From assembly GCF_031143425.1 (NCBI RefSeq), contig NC_090437.1, positions 1,176,300,863 through 1,176,364,862 of the forward strand: a stretch of DNA of 64,000 bases. The letters run 5' to 3'. Position numbers and translations under genes: made by a program. Below, one piece after another: positions 12,481 to 24,377 of the stretch. The first letter of the stretch is position 1; each line of letters opens with the position of its first letter. The notes below the pieces were generated by a model, which did no database searches, had not been told where the DNA came from, and was given only the letters and a program-made list of their open reading frames with translations. The DNA comes from Pleurodeles waltl. Taxonomy: Eukaryota > Chordata > Amphibia > Caudata > Salamandridae.

Positions 12481-12717
12481 ATTAACCATCATATATTGCT
12501 CAGCTAAAACAAATGTGAAACCAGGATAAGCTTGTCTAGTGATACTGAAGTCCATCTCATGTGCCTTAGAAGCACATGATGGTCCATGCTACTAAAAGAT
12601 GTAAATATGTTGGATAGCACTAAAGCTACAGGTATATCTGATCAGCACAGCAGCGTAGATCATCTATAACAGATGTCAACACACCTTCCATACTGCAACT
12701 AGTAGGAAAGTCAGTTT

Positions 12718-12960
12718 GTATTACATTGTATTATAACATTTATAGAGCATTTGCTACCCTTACATTGGGCGCTAAAGCACTTGCTTGCATGTGCACTATT
12801 CTACTCTGTAGAAGAAGTTTGATTGGAAGTGTGTTGTGTTTGTTTTGATCCTGTGTGGGAAGTGGTTCCATGTTGTGCGTGACGACCACTGAGGTGCGGT
12901 TATCGTGTTACGGGACACAGCACTAAGCAGAGTGATGGAAGAACAAGTGTAAGATAGATG
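12718..12960 (-). mobile_element. Short 3' tail of a second L2-like LINE
   Basis: The left end reads, on the minus strand, a 3' tail with TATAAATGTTATAATACAATG, resembling the AT-rich tails of L2-type elements, preceded by a weak WNHFPHRIKT-like C-terminal segment. Less than 300 bp is recognisable, so the call is tentative. Confidence 0.4.
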
Positions 12961-13380
12961 CGGAGTTTGTGGTTTTCAGTAAGATTATTTTAACAGTGGG
13001 ACTACCTGAGCTTTCTTCACATATTTTCGTACAATACCAGGGATTAAGTAAAAATGGCTTGAACATGGGATTGTGAAGCTAATACATTTTTTATGGAATT
13101 TGCTGGAACTGGATATAGGGCTCAACCTGCAGCTTCACATATCTTTATCAAGATATGTGCAGTTTCGTTCCTTCATGTAGCGAAATGGATACAGCTATTT
13201 TTTATATCAGGATACCCCAAAAAATATGTTAGCAATAGGATCACACATAAGGGAATATTTGATGGCTGGATTTTATTCAGAAAATTAGTAGCGAATACAT
13301 TGCACTTAAGAACTGACCTAGATTTAGTTTGTTGTATTGCTTTTGATTTAAGCTCATTTATTATGGCACTTAGACAATAG

Positions 13381-13800
13381 AGACGCCTGGCAGGTCGGTG
13401 CTGTAGTGGTTATCAGGTCCTCAGCATTTATTGGCAGTTTGGGCACTGGCACTCAGGTGAGATAGCGCTGTACCGCAGGGAAATGTTCACTTTTTTAAAT
13501 TGCACTGTGACTTTTTTTTACCACTTCTAACAATTTTTATGAATAAAGGGAAGTGTTTTTTAACCAAACAAGGGGTAGCAGGGAATACCATAGATCTAAC
13601 TTCCCATGTAGACCATAGAGTTACCTGACAGGTTGGTGCTCTAGTGGTTATCAGGCTCCCAGTATTTAATGGTGGCTGGGGTGCCGGCACGCAGTGGACA
13701 GTCACAGTGGGCGTGCTAAAGGCAAGCCCGTCTGCGACCGTCCCCACCTAGATGGGACCAGGGGTCGAGCACTCTACCCTGAGGTCTAATTTTAAGGTAG
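13381..13800. repeat. Two diverged direct repeats, about 236 bp apart
   Basis: The segment CCTGGCAGGTCGGTGCTGTA near 13,385 recurs near 13,622 as CCTGACAGGTTGGTGCTCTA, and both continue with GTGGTTATCAG. Similarity extends about 80-100 bp. The GCTCTAGTGG part resembles a tRNA-type A box with one mismatch, so a SINE-like origin is possible, but no B box lies at normal distance. Confidence 0.55.
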
Positions 13801-13959
13801 GATACTCTTTTCTTCAGCTTTACTCACTGAGACCGCTGCCTACTTCTCAGGTGTGTCCTCCCCTAAACCTTAAAAGCAGAGATTAGCACTGCGCATCCTG
13901 CATGGATGCCGTAGATAATGCGAAAGAAACATTTCCTGTACCCCCTATGGAAAGCAGAT

Positions 13960-14595
13960 GATGGAATATGTTCCTAGCTAATTGTAGGTCCCTCCCATGC
14001 CACAAAATAGATCTATGTATAATTCCAGAGGATGAACAGCCAGTCGTTTTATTCCTCACAGAAACCTAGCTACACAATGACACCTCACCGGATATCATGG
14101 CGGCTACGCCTGCTGTATATCATATATGTAGATTAGATCAAGTTCCCTAAATCTGCCTCAGTAAAGGAGGCCATGGCCTCGCTACATTGGCTTCCTTTTG
14201 AATCAAGGATAAAATTCCAAAAATTGTACCTGGCATGCAAAGGGCTCAACTCTAAAGGTCCTCCCAATATCAGGACTCTCGTGACCGCCTACAGGTCCCC
14301 AGGTTCCTTAGATTCACCACCGGATCACTACTGAATGTGCCTAAAATTCTGAAATCTAGATGGGGTTTCGTACCTTGTTCCTAAACTTTGGAAGTTGCTT
14401 CATATTGAATGAAGATGCCTAGATAAGGAGTTCAGATTCAGGAAACTGCTTATAGCATGGCTCTTTTACCACTAATTTCTCCCCGCAGTTGACCTTTTGG
14501 TGTGCTGTTATTATTGTTTCATCTTTTCAGCCCTTGGTTAGCCTTGCGCTTTACAAATTCACATAATGTAATGTAATGTAACGTATTACTGAGAA
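13960..14595 (+). mobile_element. Internally deleted L2-like LINE (endonuclease start joined to 3' end)
   Basis: The plus strand first encodes an endonuclease fragment with VVLFLTET (14,040-14,075) followed by SPDIMAATP, matching the L2/CR1 pattern DVLFLTETWL...PDIxxAxP. About 50 bp later comes LHWLPFESRIKFQKLYL (near 14,190), which belongs near the element's C-terminus. The whole RT between is missing. The copy ends in a tail with tandem ATGTA units at 14,565-14,585, as L2-type elements do. Confidence 0.7.
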
Positions 14596-15255
14596 AATTG
14601 TCTTTGATATATTTGGGACTGAAAGAATTTTCTGTGAATAGTAAGATGCCTTTCCTCTTTTTAAAGCTTTTTATAAAGTCAATTCAAGCATTAGCCACTG
14701 CGGACACATTTTCCATCCTTCATTGGAATCAAATGCACAACAAGGTCGACAAACCTTTGGACCCAGAAAGATGTCTGGTGAACCATCAACAATACTTCAA
14801 CACCACCACAACAATGTAGACACCATGACCAATGTGGTCAAGATAGGATAATTCCAATCAGGAATGAAGTGAAAAGATGTTTTATAGACACAAGCTCAAA
14901 GTCTCATAGACAATGTAAAAGAAAACAGATTATAAAGATGCATAATCACCAGGGGTTGCCCAAGGCGTCAAAATAAATTCAGATGAATTACCATTAAAAA
15001 ACAAAGCATTCAAGAAGAATAATACATAAAGCCAATAAAAATATCTATGACACAGACATTACATGATGCTCAGAATTCACAATTATGAGTCAATTTGAAT
15101 TTAGCAGGGTCAATAGTCTTTGGCTGGCCACAGGTCAACCCTACAGCTAACCAAATCAAGGAAATACATGTGTGGGGAGGAACACATGTGCGCAAAAAAC
15201 AAAAAGTATCAAAAGGACAAAAGTTATTTGGAAAAATATAATCTTGGACTGCAGA
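14596..15255. other. Unassigned interval
   Basis: AT-rich sequence with no recognisable element or coding motif. Confidence 0.4.
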
Positions 15256-15965
15256 ATACTAACTAAGGCCCAGCTTTATGGCAAAGTGGCGGAGCGCAGT
15301 GCTGTGCCAAAGATAGCAGTACCACACCACTTTTGAAACACAGGGATGCGCCATATTTACAGGAATACGGTGAACCCCTGCATTTGCCCCTGCGCAGGCA
15401 CTGAATTAAGCTGCCTGCGCCAATGCAGGCATCCTTGCACCATAGTGCAAGGGTGTCTGTGTTGAGGGGATAGATTGTTTATGTGCTGGAAGGTGTCTCT
15501 TCTTGCACATAAACAATGTATAATGGTCAAAACGTACCATACACAGAAGTACCATTGGCATGATTGTTTATGTGCAGGAAGGGACACCTTCCTTGCACAT
15601 AAACAATCATCCATGACATTTTGCTTCTTCTATGTGTGCTGCAGAATGCAGCACACATAGAAAAAGCAAAAAAACGAGGAGGAATAAAAACTTTCCTCCT
15701 CGTTTTGCCACGCGCTGCCATAGATTTATGATTTCTTGTAAATCTGTGGTAGCGACAAAAGCAATGGGTGTTGTGATAGGACTTCCACAGCAACACCCAT
15801 TGCACATCCCTTTGATACAGAAAACTGTGTGGAGGGGCCCATATTTACAAGGAGGCATAATGCCACAAAAAGTGGCGTTAACCCTCCTTGTAAATATGGA
15901 GCAGTGGTTAGCGCCACCGGAGCATCATGCAAAGTGACCCTCCGGTGGTGCTATGGGCTCTTAAA
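15256..15965. mobile_element. Hairpin-rich non-autonomous DNA element, copy 1
   Basis: A chain of perfect or near-perfect hairpins: 15,562-15,610 (GATTGTTTATGTGC and its complement), 15,628-15,661 (TCTATGTGTGCTG with CAGCACACATAGA), 15,675-15,705 (CGAGGAGGAA with TTTCCTCCTCG), about 15,762-15,808 (CAATGGGTGTTG with CAACACCCATTG), and 15,838-15,900 (CCATATTTACAAGGAGG with its complement). The left boundary AAGGCCCAGCTTTATGGCAA resembles the reverse complement of the right end of the 18.2-18.8 kb element. It has no coding capacity. Which superfamily mobilised it is unknown. Confidence 0.6.
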
Positions 15966-18185
15966 TCAGCTTGTGAGTTTGGAAAAAGGTAAGTGAAAAG
16001 AGAAAGCGTCATCATATCAGAAGTTATACATGACTCTTCTGAAAGGGCAAAATAAAGGATTGCTAAATCTAAAAAGGGCATTTCAGGGGTAAGGGCAAAT
16101 GACAGAGAAGAACATACCTTTCCAAGGGTACAGCATTCAGGGAATTTTCATCAGCAAGACATCAGGATCAGCAAGGCATTTGAAGGAGTCTGGTTATGCA
16201 TAGAACAGCTCAGGAAAATACTGCAGACTGACAAAGACTGAGACTGACTAAAATGTGAATGTCCATTGGTATATCAATTTACAACAAATCTTCTTATTTG
16301 CCAAAGACGTCAGTTCATATTACGTTGAATAAGCATAATCCAATTATAATTCATCACCAGACTCCAGGTTGCAACATTTCAACAATTTTCCAAATGTCAT
16401 TGGAACATCTCCTTTTCTTGTGACTCCAGTCAGGTTTAAAACAAATGTACACGATCTCAGTCCATGTTCCTGCAATGTAATGTTTCCAAGGACAAATGGG
16501 TACATCTCTCCACATTTAAACAATGAACTTATTAAAAAAAGACTTTACTTCTCATGGGAACAATATCTGAAGGAAGACTTTCTGTTATGAAAAAAGTAAT
16601 TCAATATTTTTACATGACTGCAAAATGCAAGCTCTTTAAGCCACACTTATGCTAACACAAGGATAAATATAAAATGTATTTAATTAATACATTTTAGTAA
16701 AACATATATAATATGTAAACAAATACATTCATCATTAATAATATTTCATCAGTATGAGTAATACATTTCCTAAAAATGGAAAAGCTTTATTATTACATTT
16801 CATTAAGTATGACAGAGGACTACATTTTTCTCACTAGCACATAATTATAAACTCATTATTCATTCATTAAAATCAAGAAATACAATATTGTTTCTATTTG
16901 ACTGTTAGACTAGAGTTCAAATTACAATTTAACATAAATCCTAATCTTCTAACATGAATAAATTCAAAAGGCACCTAAGTCGAACTTTCAAATACCAGCA
17001 AATTGCACATTTAAAATGGGTGTCAGTGCAACTTTCTTTGTTAGTTTTTCCACTCTTTTACTTTCATAAACTAAACCTTGTCACAACCTGATGACTTTTG
17101 TGACACAAGGGACAGCATTAAAATTCACCCTCGATCACAACTCTAATTTGGCATTTTGAGAGTAATTACGATGCCAAGGCTGTTTTGATTGGCACAATTT
17201 TAGTCTCATTAGTCTGAGTTCTTTAGAAAACCAGCTGTTGTGGACTTCTTATGTATATAGGCGTTTAGGCTGCAAAGAAATCCGTTCATTGATGGCCATA
17301 TTATATTAGAGATTATAATTAGCCAGAAAATATGTAGAATTAGTTGAACCATTAGTGAGAGAGCCTACTGGCTGGAGTTTCTGGACACGTTTGTCTGATG
17401 CAATTTAATTCCATTTTCAAATTGGTGTAGTAGAAGCATTTAGGCTAGCCAAACCTTAGTTGCTCAATAGAACTGAGAAATGGTAAAACAGAGACATCTG
17501 TCCAGGACACTGAATATGGCTGAATTGTTCTAAGATGATTATTATTAAAGCACACATATAAAAATGAAAAAGGGCAAAAATCTCTCTTAATTTTGTCTGG
17601 GCTGCGTACTGTGGACCTCGAAATAAACATTTACAATTTTCATTTTATTTTTGGCTTTATTAGATGACACATTAACTAGATGGGAAGCTAATTGGGAAAG
17701 AGTGCCCATGGGATTTCCTCCAGTTGGTAGGTACATAATGTGAAAACGTAAAATGTGGCCAGTACATTTTTCATATACCCTATATAGTACATTATTAACA
17801 TTCAGATATACAAACAAGAATGAACCAATATTTTATCATCAACTATAGAGGTAATTTGAAGCTTTCTGGGCACTGAGTATACTTCTTAATTTTATTTGCT
17901 TTAGTAAGCCTGGCAGCCAGAAGGCTCAGAGTTGTACAGTCGCACATTTCCCAAAAGCACAATCTTGCTTTTGAACATCGCAAGTGGTAGTAGAAGCAGG
18001 ATTCCAGGAGAATAATGAATCCCTAGCATTGTACATATAAGTGAAATCTTCTCCTCAATGATGTGTAGAACTTCCTCAGGGAGAAAAACCTGAAACCTGC
18101 TCTTTAGGTAAGAGTTTGCTGAGAGTAACAAGTTTCTGTCTTGTAATTAATGTCCATTGATTTTTTCTAGACAGGTGCATTGGAC
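15966..18185. other. Unassigned AT-rich interval
   Basis: About 2.2 kb of AT-rich sequence. I see no coding motif, terminal repeat or tandem repeat. Confidence 0.4.
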
Positions 18186-18780
18186 ACAAACCTCTTCCTA
18201 ACACATCATCAAAAACTCAAAGCCACTTTGTGTGTCTCCAACAATGTGGAGTAATGCAACAAAGTGCGGATTGCTGCATTGCATTACTCTGCACAAGGGA
18301 GGCATTCCATGGGTGTTGCATTGCTGCTCCCACACAACTCCCATGGTTTTTGATGCATTTTCAGATTTGCGAAACCTAGTAAAACTGGGAAACCTCCAAA
18401 ATGATACGCCTCCCCAGAAGAGGTGTAATGAGGAGAAACAATTTTATTTCTCTTTGTTACTTCCTCTTTCTATGTGTGCTGTATTCTGCAGTACACATAG
18501 ACAGAGGAATATGCCTCTAAGGATTTGTTTTTGTGCAAGAAGGTATCCCTTTCTGCACACAAACAATCCTACATGCATCAGAGGCACCCTTACACCATTG
18601 TGCTAAAGGGCCTGCCTTGGCGGTAGGCAACCCATTGTGCGCTAGTGCAGGGGGAAAGGACATGACTGTGCCGTATGCTTTAAATACAGCACCTTCCTGC
18701 CCTTTCCCAGTGACGCAGTGCAGCACAGGTCTTGCTGTGCTGCACAGCACCACTTTCCCATAAATATGGGCTTGAATGTC
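18186..18780. mobile_element. Hairpin-rich non-autonomous DNA element, copy 2
   Basis: It shares the hairpin TCTATGTGTGCTG...CAGTACACATAGA (18,466-18,505) and the adjacent GTGCAxGAAGG segment with copy 1 at 15.3-16.0 kb, plus the distal block around CACCCTTACACCATTGTGC. It has its own hairpins: CAATGTGGAGTAATGCA with TGCATTGCATTACTCTGC, and CCATGGGTGTTG with CAACTCCCATGG. The right end CCACTTTCCCATAAATATGG resembles the inverted left end of copy 1. Confidence 0.55.
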
Positions 18781-19384
18781 TAACCTCACACATCTCATTA
18801 AGTAAGCCTTGGCTATTTGACATCACTACTCTGTAAGAATCAAGTGCTAATGGGGAGTAATTTGTTATCCAGCTGGTGTGCATCCGAATTGTTGACCTCA
18901 GACAACAGTGGCAAGCAGGATAATTAAGGCCTACTACCTTCTGACTCAGGCTGTTTGCAATATTTTTTTGGGGAAATTAATGACCTCATAATCTACTTCA
19001 CTACTCTTACCTCCAATTGCTTGAACACCTAATAATGCTTGCATCGGTCTCTCATGTCCAACTCATCTATGAATGTACTAATTTGTGGCTTTCTTCTGTG
19101 GCCATTTGAGCTGTGAAATTTAGTAAGATAGCTGCCTCATGTGGACTCCTGTGAACATTGGTATACCCCTTACATGTAACAGGCGCTGTAGAGGTCAGCC
19201 ATAAGGCACTGCTGGAAAGGTTTCAAAGTTAAACCTCTTTCAGTAAAGAAATGGATTTGTCAAACTCACCTGTTTGATGAGCAGGTGCAAAACAAGTCAT
19301 AAACAGACTCAAGCTGTGGCAATAATGAAAAGTTATTTTGAGGCAAAATGTATAATCTGGCAGGAAGGCAGTGAACTGGAAAAC
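18781..19384. other. Unassigned interval left of the tandem duplication
   Basis: No recognisable feature. It ends exactly where the 6.8-kb duplicated unit begins. Confidence 0.4.
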
Positions 19385-19385
19385 A

Positions 19386-19747
19386 GAAAAAAAGGCCCAA
19401 CACTAGAAGAGCAAAAACACATCTAAAAAGATAGAGGATAAATATGCAATGTGGTAAGGAAAGCTAAGACTGTACAATTACTATGACCCAAAAAAAGGTA
19501 AAAGGACCAATATTAGAAATCCAAGGCCATTTGTTTAAATAGAGTACAGCACACATGAGCGTACTGCTACATCCAGTCACAGCAATATAAAAATATATGA
19601 GATTTTACAAAATAGAGGAATCTCAAAAGATAGAGGATAAATATGCATTGTGAAAAAAAGGGCTCAGGCTTTATAAAATCCTGACGTGCAAAGTTTAATA
19701 TCCAATAATGAACTTGCAAGACCATTTGCCTAAGAAGAGTACAGCAC
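19386..19747. repeat. ERV left flank: two tandem degenerate units of about 200 bp
   Basis: AAAGATAGAGGATAAATATG occurs near 19,428 and again near 19,628, and both units end with AGTACAGCAC (19,553 and 19,747). The ERV LTR begins directly after the second AGTACAGCAC. The same arrangement is seen in the duplicate at 26,190-26,548. This is pre-ERV target sequence. Confidence 0.7.
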
Positions 19748-20210
19748 TGGGGCAGCTCAATCTTGCCAATTACATTTTATGCTGCCCTTCTGCAGATCCA
19801 GCTCCAGACCTTTGGATCTTTGGGGTAGTATCTTAGGTAAAATCAGCTGCATTGCAAACTTTATTAGTCACAAGCTAATCCTTATGAGAGTTTATAAGAG
19901 TTTTAGGAAAGTTGTAATATGTTTATTTAATCATAAACTATTCATAGTTATTAATTAATAAAATTACAGAGCATTGTATAAAGTGTTTCCTGAATCAGTC
20001 CATACTCTATTCACCTTAGTCTATCTGGCAAGAATTTTCTAGTGTCATGAAGAATACAGTAGCATCTGTGTAGTCAGTCAGAAAATGCCTGAGAAAATGT
20101 TATTGTGTATTTCAGAAAGTAACTCTTTATCCCGTCTCTAACTCAGTTGTCACAATGTACCCGTGTAGTAAGTTATGGCTTTTGCATTAGTATGTAAAAG
20201 TCTATCCAGT

Positions 20211-20249
<39 letters not shown>

Positions 20250-20917
20250 ATCTATCTCTCTCTCTCTCTGTATCTAAATCTCTTGCTTGCTCTGCTCCCC
20301 TTTGCTCCATCCTGCCCTGCTCTCTGCCTTTCGCCCTCGCTGCTCACCGCTCTTGTCTTGCCTCTTCACTTGGACACCTTTTATAATACATTTCATTTGA
20401 TACAGTCTTTAACAATTTGTGATGAATGTAACTCATTCTTCTTGGGTTTGAATCTGCTCAAGCATAAATCAACTCAGATTCAGAAAGGAATTGCTACTTT
20501 TGTCCTGTCTTCCCATGCATACTTTGGATCTGCAAAATGAAATACATACATGATTGTCTGTGGTCATCTCCTTTCTCACAGCTTTCACACTGTAAGCCCA
20601 CTCATAAGAGATGCAATTTAGTATATAAATTGTGCAGTTTAGTGCATTCCAAAGCAGTTAGTAATACAAAAAGTATAAAATAAGACTGCTTCCATTGTTC
20701 TGACGGAAGAAGTTTAGCAACATGCCTAAACCATGGGAAGGTTGGTAATGAAGCATTATTAAACTCCAAAGAATGTGACAGCGTTAACTGTTTTTGCAAG
20801 TCGGGCAGCATAGGTCATGCAAAGTTTATGACCACAGAAAGCAGCTTCAGTTAGGCCTAACCTCATTTACTCACTTAGTAATTTCATATTCATTTATTTT
20901 TATTGGAAGGTTTCACA
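19748..20917 (-). repeat. ERV 3' LTR, unit 1 copy
   Basis: It starts TGGGGCAGCTCAATC and ends GGTTTCACA on the plus strand, so it has TG...CA ends. The same sequence is at 26,549-27,749 and, split, in the right LTR at 46,778-62,521. A CT microsatellite lies at about 20,211-20,270. GCAC precedes the left end. Confidence 0.85.
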
Positions 20918-20918
20918 G

Positions 20919-20930
20919 TTTCCCTCCTTT
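20919..20930 (-). promoter_or_regulatory. ERV polypurine tract, unit 1 copy
   Basis: On the minus strand the run AAAGGAGGGAAA lies one base before the LTR start TGTGAAACC. Retroviral plus-strand DNA synthesis is primed from such a tract beside the 3' LTR. The duplicate is at 27,751-27,762. Confidence 0.75.
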
Positions 20931-21367
20931 GATGGTTAGGAACCATCACAACCTTACTATAGCAAATTAATTTGTTAAAATGCATTTTCATTTTTATTTT
21001 GATCATTGTCAGACACTCATTGTTTCCTTTTCAGTTTTACCCTTTCTTTTATTTTCTTATATTCCCCATTCTCCCTGCCACTAAATTCCAAATTTTCTTC
21101 ATTCTCTTGTTCATTACCCTTGCTTTCTTCTTTATCAAAATCATCCTAATACCTTTGGATATGCCTCGTGTAGATAGGAAGCAGGCTATTACAATTAATA
21201 CAGGTATATAGTTTTAAGGATTCCTCTTCCCAATCCTTTCAACCAGGTTGTCACTGTTGCAAAGTCCTTGGAAAAGCCTTATGCTATGCTAAAAGTATCC
21301 AAAGGTTTAAGATCAAGCTTTAAGTCACTAATGTTCTTTGCATATTTTCACTTCTTTTTAGAACTTA

Positions 21368-21537
21368 GGGCCTGTTTTGGAGTTTGGTGGACGGGTTACT
21401 CCATCAGAAATGTGATGGTTTTCCTGTCCCCAGTATTACGATTCCCATAGAATATAATGGGATCAGAATACAGTGGAAGGAATGTCTTTCACGCTTGTTA
21501 TGGAGTAACCTCTTCTCCCAAACTGTAAATCAAGCCC
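21368..21537. mobile_element. 170-bp MITE in the ERV 3' region, unit 1 copy
   Basis: The ends GGGCCTGTTTTGGAGTTTGG and, inverted, GGGCTTGATTTACAGTTTGG are related inverted repeats; both arms continue to GGTTACTCCAT. TTA flanks both sides (21,365-21,367 and 21,538-21,540), a TWA-type duplication typical of Harbinger-mobilised elements. It is present in both duplication units, so it predates the duplication. Confidence 0.75.
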
Positions 21538-21779
21538 TTAGTCTTTCAGGGAGCCTCTGGCAACTCTTTACTGCAATCAAGTGTGTCAGAAATAAGAACA
21601 TTCAAGATCTGACTTAGATAGTATTTTCAATCAGGTAATGAAGATCTCTGACAAGATACCTGAGCTCTCTTAGATCTTCTGAGTGTGATTAATTTTTCTT
21701 CTGCATTGCTGGTACCACTCACTTGATTCTGCTTCTTTCTTGATTGCTCTAAGTGGTATTGATTCAGTAGGCACACTCA

Positions 21780-22670
21780 ATATTTGTTTCTTTTTGTTAC
21801 CTTTTCGAGGTCAGCTCTCATCATGCTTGTTTTTGTCAGTACTCAGTCCAATCCAAAATGTGTACTCTCTCCATGGTTTTCAAGTTGTTTTGTCTCTAGA
21901 GAGACAGGCATACCATACCTGGGTATTGACTTCTTCAACAGTAACTTTGCTATAGTGAGACTATCGTGCCTCCTTGTTGAGTAGGCTTCCACCCATTGGG
22001 GAAAATGCAGACGATCACAAGAACATCCGTCAAACCATTGCGAATGGACATCTCTATGAAATCCTTCTGCATCCAGTTAAAGGGACCCCCCCCCGATCTC
22101 CCTACAGGACTCAATGTGACATGCTCATTTGCCAACGTTCATTTGCTTGCACATACCCCCTCTGCTTGTGTTCTGAATTTGGGATTGAACCAAAACTGCC
22201 TGAAGGTCTGAACCATTAGCCTCTACCTAGGTGTGCCTGCCCATGAAGGTATTGGGCAAGTGGGACAAGTAAACTGTCTTGCAATATTGCTTTCCCATCC
22301 ATTGATGCCCAAACATTGCTGTCATCAAGCCCACAACCTGCTCTCAGTTAATCTCATTTCTCTTCATCAGTAGCAATTTATTGTATCCTTCTCAACTCAT
22401 CCCAATTGTCAACCATTCTTAAGATCATGGCAAGAAGGATTCCTTCATGGTTTTTTATAAGTATGTGACATAGTTGCACAATAACATGCCACTTCATCAG
22501 CTTTCCTTTAGCAATTATGACATAGACATTGTCGCTCCTATGTGCACACATTTTACTACAGGAATTTGAGAGTGTTCTTGCAAAGCTTCCAGTAAATCTT
22601 TAATTTGTTGCCCATTTCTAATGGTCATGTACCTTCTCTGTGACCACAATTGCCTATAGACATGACCAAC
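21780..22670 (-). pseudogene. ERV integrase remnant, unit 1 copy
   Basis: The minus-strand frame 22,135-21,950 has GPFNWMQKDFIEM followed by VLVIVCIF, matching the start of the retroviral integrase catalytic core (family: GPFxxLQxDFIEL...VLVIVDxF). The glutamine-lysine-aspartate piece keeps the first catalytic aspartate. Sequence on both sides carries weaker integrase-like text in other frames with stops. A run of nine C bases at 22,086-22,094 is ten C in the duplicate, breaking the frame there. Integrase would insert viral DNA into chromosomes; this copy cannot. Confidence 0.7.
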
Positions 22671-22679
22671 ACCAAACAT

Positions 22680-23123
22680 CTATTGGCTGTCTGTGAATAT
22701 AGTCATTCTCATTTTGGTTGTCAAGCTGCAATCTCTGGTAAGGGCAATTAGTTCTGCAACTTGTGCTGAAGAAATACCTTGGAACAACAAAGCCTCAACT
22801 ATCTCCTGGATGGTGCATCCTGAATAGGCTGCTCTTAAACATCCTTCATTTGTTCTCAAACATGTCCAGAAATAGAACATAATATGGATTTATTAAAGGC
22901 TCATCTTTATGTCAGGTCTGAGTTTGGTGCATAAATCCGTGACATCAATGCAATTATGTTCAAAGTAATCAGATCCAGTTTCTTCAGGAATGGGCATCAT
23001 TTTGCTAGAATTCAGTACTTGACATGTCCCCAAACACAACATTATTTCCTGCCAAGATTTGATGGTCCTATTTCTCAATATGGAATTCTTGAGGTGCTTT
23101 GTTTTAGTCTTTGTTAGTAACAC
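22680..23123 (-). pseudogene. ERV RNase H remnant, unit 1 copy
   Basis: Two minus-strand pieces. The right one (23,123-22,893) ends with HNCIDVTDLCTKLRPDIKMS, which corresponds to the connection just before RNase H. The left one (22,880-22,680) has SAQVAELIALTRDCSLTTKM then TIFTDSQ, the family's SAQxAELxAL...TIYTDSxY with the catalytic glutamate and aspartate. The type resembles gamma/epsilon-retrovirus-like pol. The start of RNase H between the pieces is frame-broken. Confidence 0.8.
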
Positions 23124-24126
23124 TTCAACCTAATGCGGGACCATGACAGTCAATGGAAACCCATCACAATATGTTCATATCTCTCCAGACTCACACTCAC
23201 TGCAACCACTGCTTTCAGGCATTCTGGCAAAGCAGCCACTACAGGATCAAGAGTCACAGAAAAATAGACTTAAGTGGTCATTACAACCCTGGCGGACCGT
23301 GTTAAAACGGCGGTAAGACCGCCAACAGGCCGGCGGTAAAATTTTTGCAATTACGACCGTGGCGGAAACTGCCAACAAAGACAGCCACTTTAACACTCCG
23401 ACCACCACGGCGGTACAAACAAACAGCGCGGCGGTCACCGCCAACAGACAGGCGGAGGACAATGTACCGCCCACACTATTACAACCCACCAATCCGCCAC
23501 CTTTTCCGGGGCGGATTTACCGTGGATAAAAACACGGAGGAAACAGGATTCCGAAGGGAAAACGCTCACCTCTACACACCCCATGAGGAACCAGGACACC
23601 ATGGACCCGGAACTCCAAATTCTCCTTGCGATAGTCTTCCTGCTCCTCTACCAGGAGCAAGAACGCCGGCGGCGAAGACTACGGTGAGTACTGCACCTAC
23701 GACACAGGGGAAGGGGGGGAAAGAGAGTGACACACACACGCAACACCCCCACCCCCACCCTCACCCACTGCAACACACACGCTAATGCAGATTGATACAT
23801 CACAGGTACCCCTCCAAACCCCCAGGAAGAATGCAAAGACAACCGAAAATGAGTGTAACCATTGTAATATATTAAAATCAAGTAGGCAAAAAAAATATAT
23901 ACACCATGTACAAAATATATACCAAGCATGGTAGTCCAGGTAGTGCTCCAATTAAGTCCGTGGAACACTGGGCCCACACGGTATGGGCGCGGCCCACACA
24001 AGATCCCCGACCATGACGGAGAGAACACTGCACGGGCATCAGAGAGCAACAAAACAGGCACCTCAGGGGGAGGGAAAGGGGGGGGCACCTCAGCTGGTTG
24101 AGTGCACAACGCCAATTTCATGAGAG

Positions 24127-24375
24127 GGCCACATGCCCACTGTTCCATCCTGAGGAGTGCAAAGCCACAGTCTCTCAAGTCTCTACAGTGGGTGGGTTGC
24201 CCACTGTTCCATCCTGGGGAGTGCAAAGCCACAGTCTCTCTAGTCTCTACAGTCGGTGGGTTGCCCACTGTTCCATCCCGGGGAGTGCAAAGCCACAGTC
24301 TTTCAAGTCTCTACAGTGGGTGGGTTGGCCACTGCCTTATCCTGGGGAGTGCAAAGCCACAGTCTCTCAAGTGAA
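24127..24375. repeat. 64-bp minisatellite, 4 copies (unit 1)
   Basis: The anchor TTCCATCCTGxGGAGTGCAA recurs at 24,143, 24,207, 24,271 and, altered, 24,335. The unit also contains CTCTACAGTGGGTGGGTTG. The counterpart in unit 2 (about 30,945-31,257) has five copies. Confidence 0.9.
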
Positions 24376-24377
24376 TA

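Larger units (their letters stand above)
19748..23270 (-). mobile_element. ERV 3' end, copy in duplication unit 1
   Basis: Minus-strand order is RNase H (to 22,680), integrase (about 22,670-21,780), a short non-coding stretch, polypurine tract and 3' LTR (20,917-19,748). It starts abruptly at the Harbinger boundary at 23,274 because the duplication copied only this part. The direct duplicate is 26,549-30,119. No env-like frame is seen in the roughly 850 bp between integrase and LTR, part of which is a 170-bp MITE. Confidence 0.85.

Noticed and set aside
13626..13760. tRNA gene candidate
   Set aside because: Only an A-box-like motif; the nearest B-box-like motif is about 110 bp away and no cloverleaf can be drawn.
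20200..20540. Plus-strand frame starting with many Ser-Leu residues (also 27,104-27,361)
   Set aside because: Translation of the CT microsatellite in the ERV LTR; not a gene.
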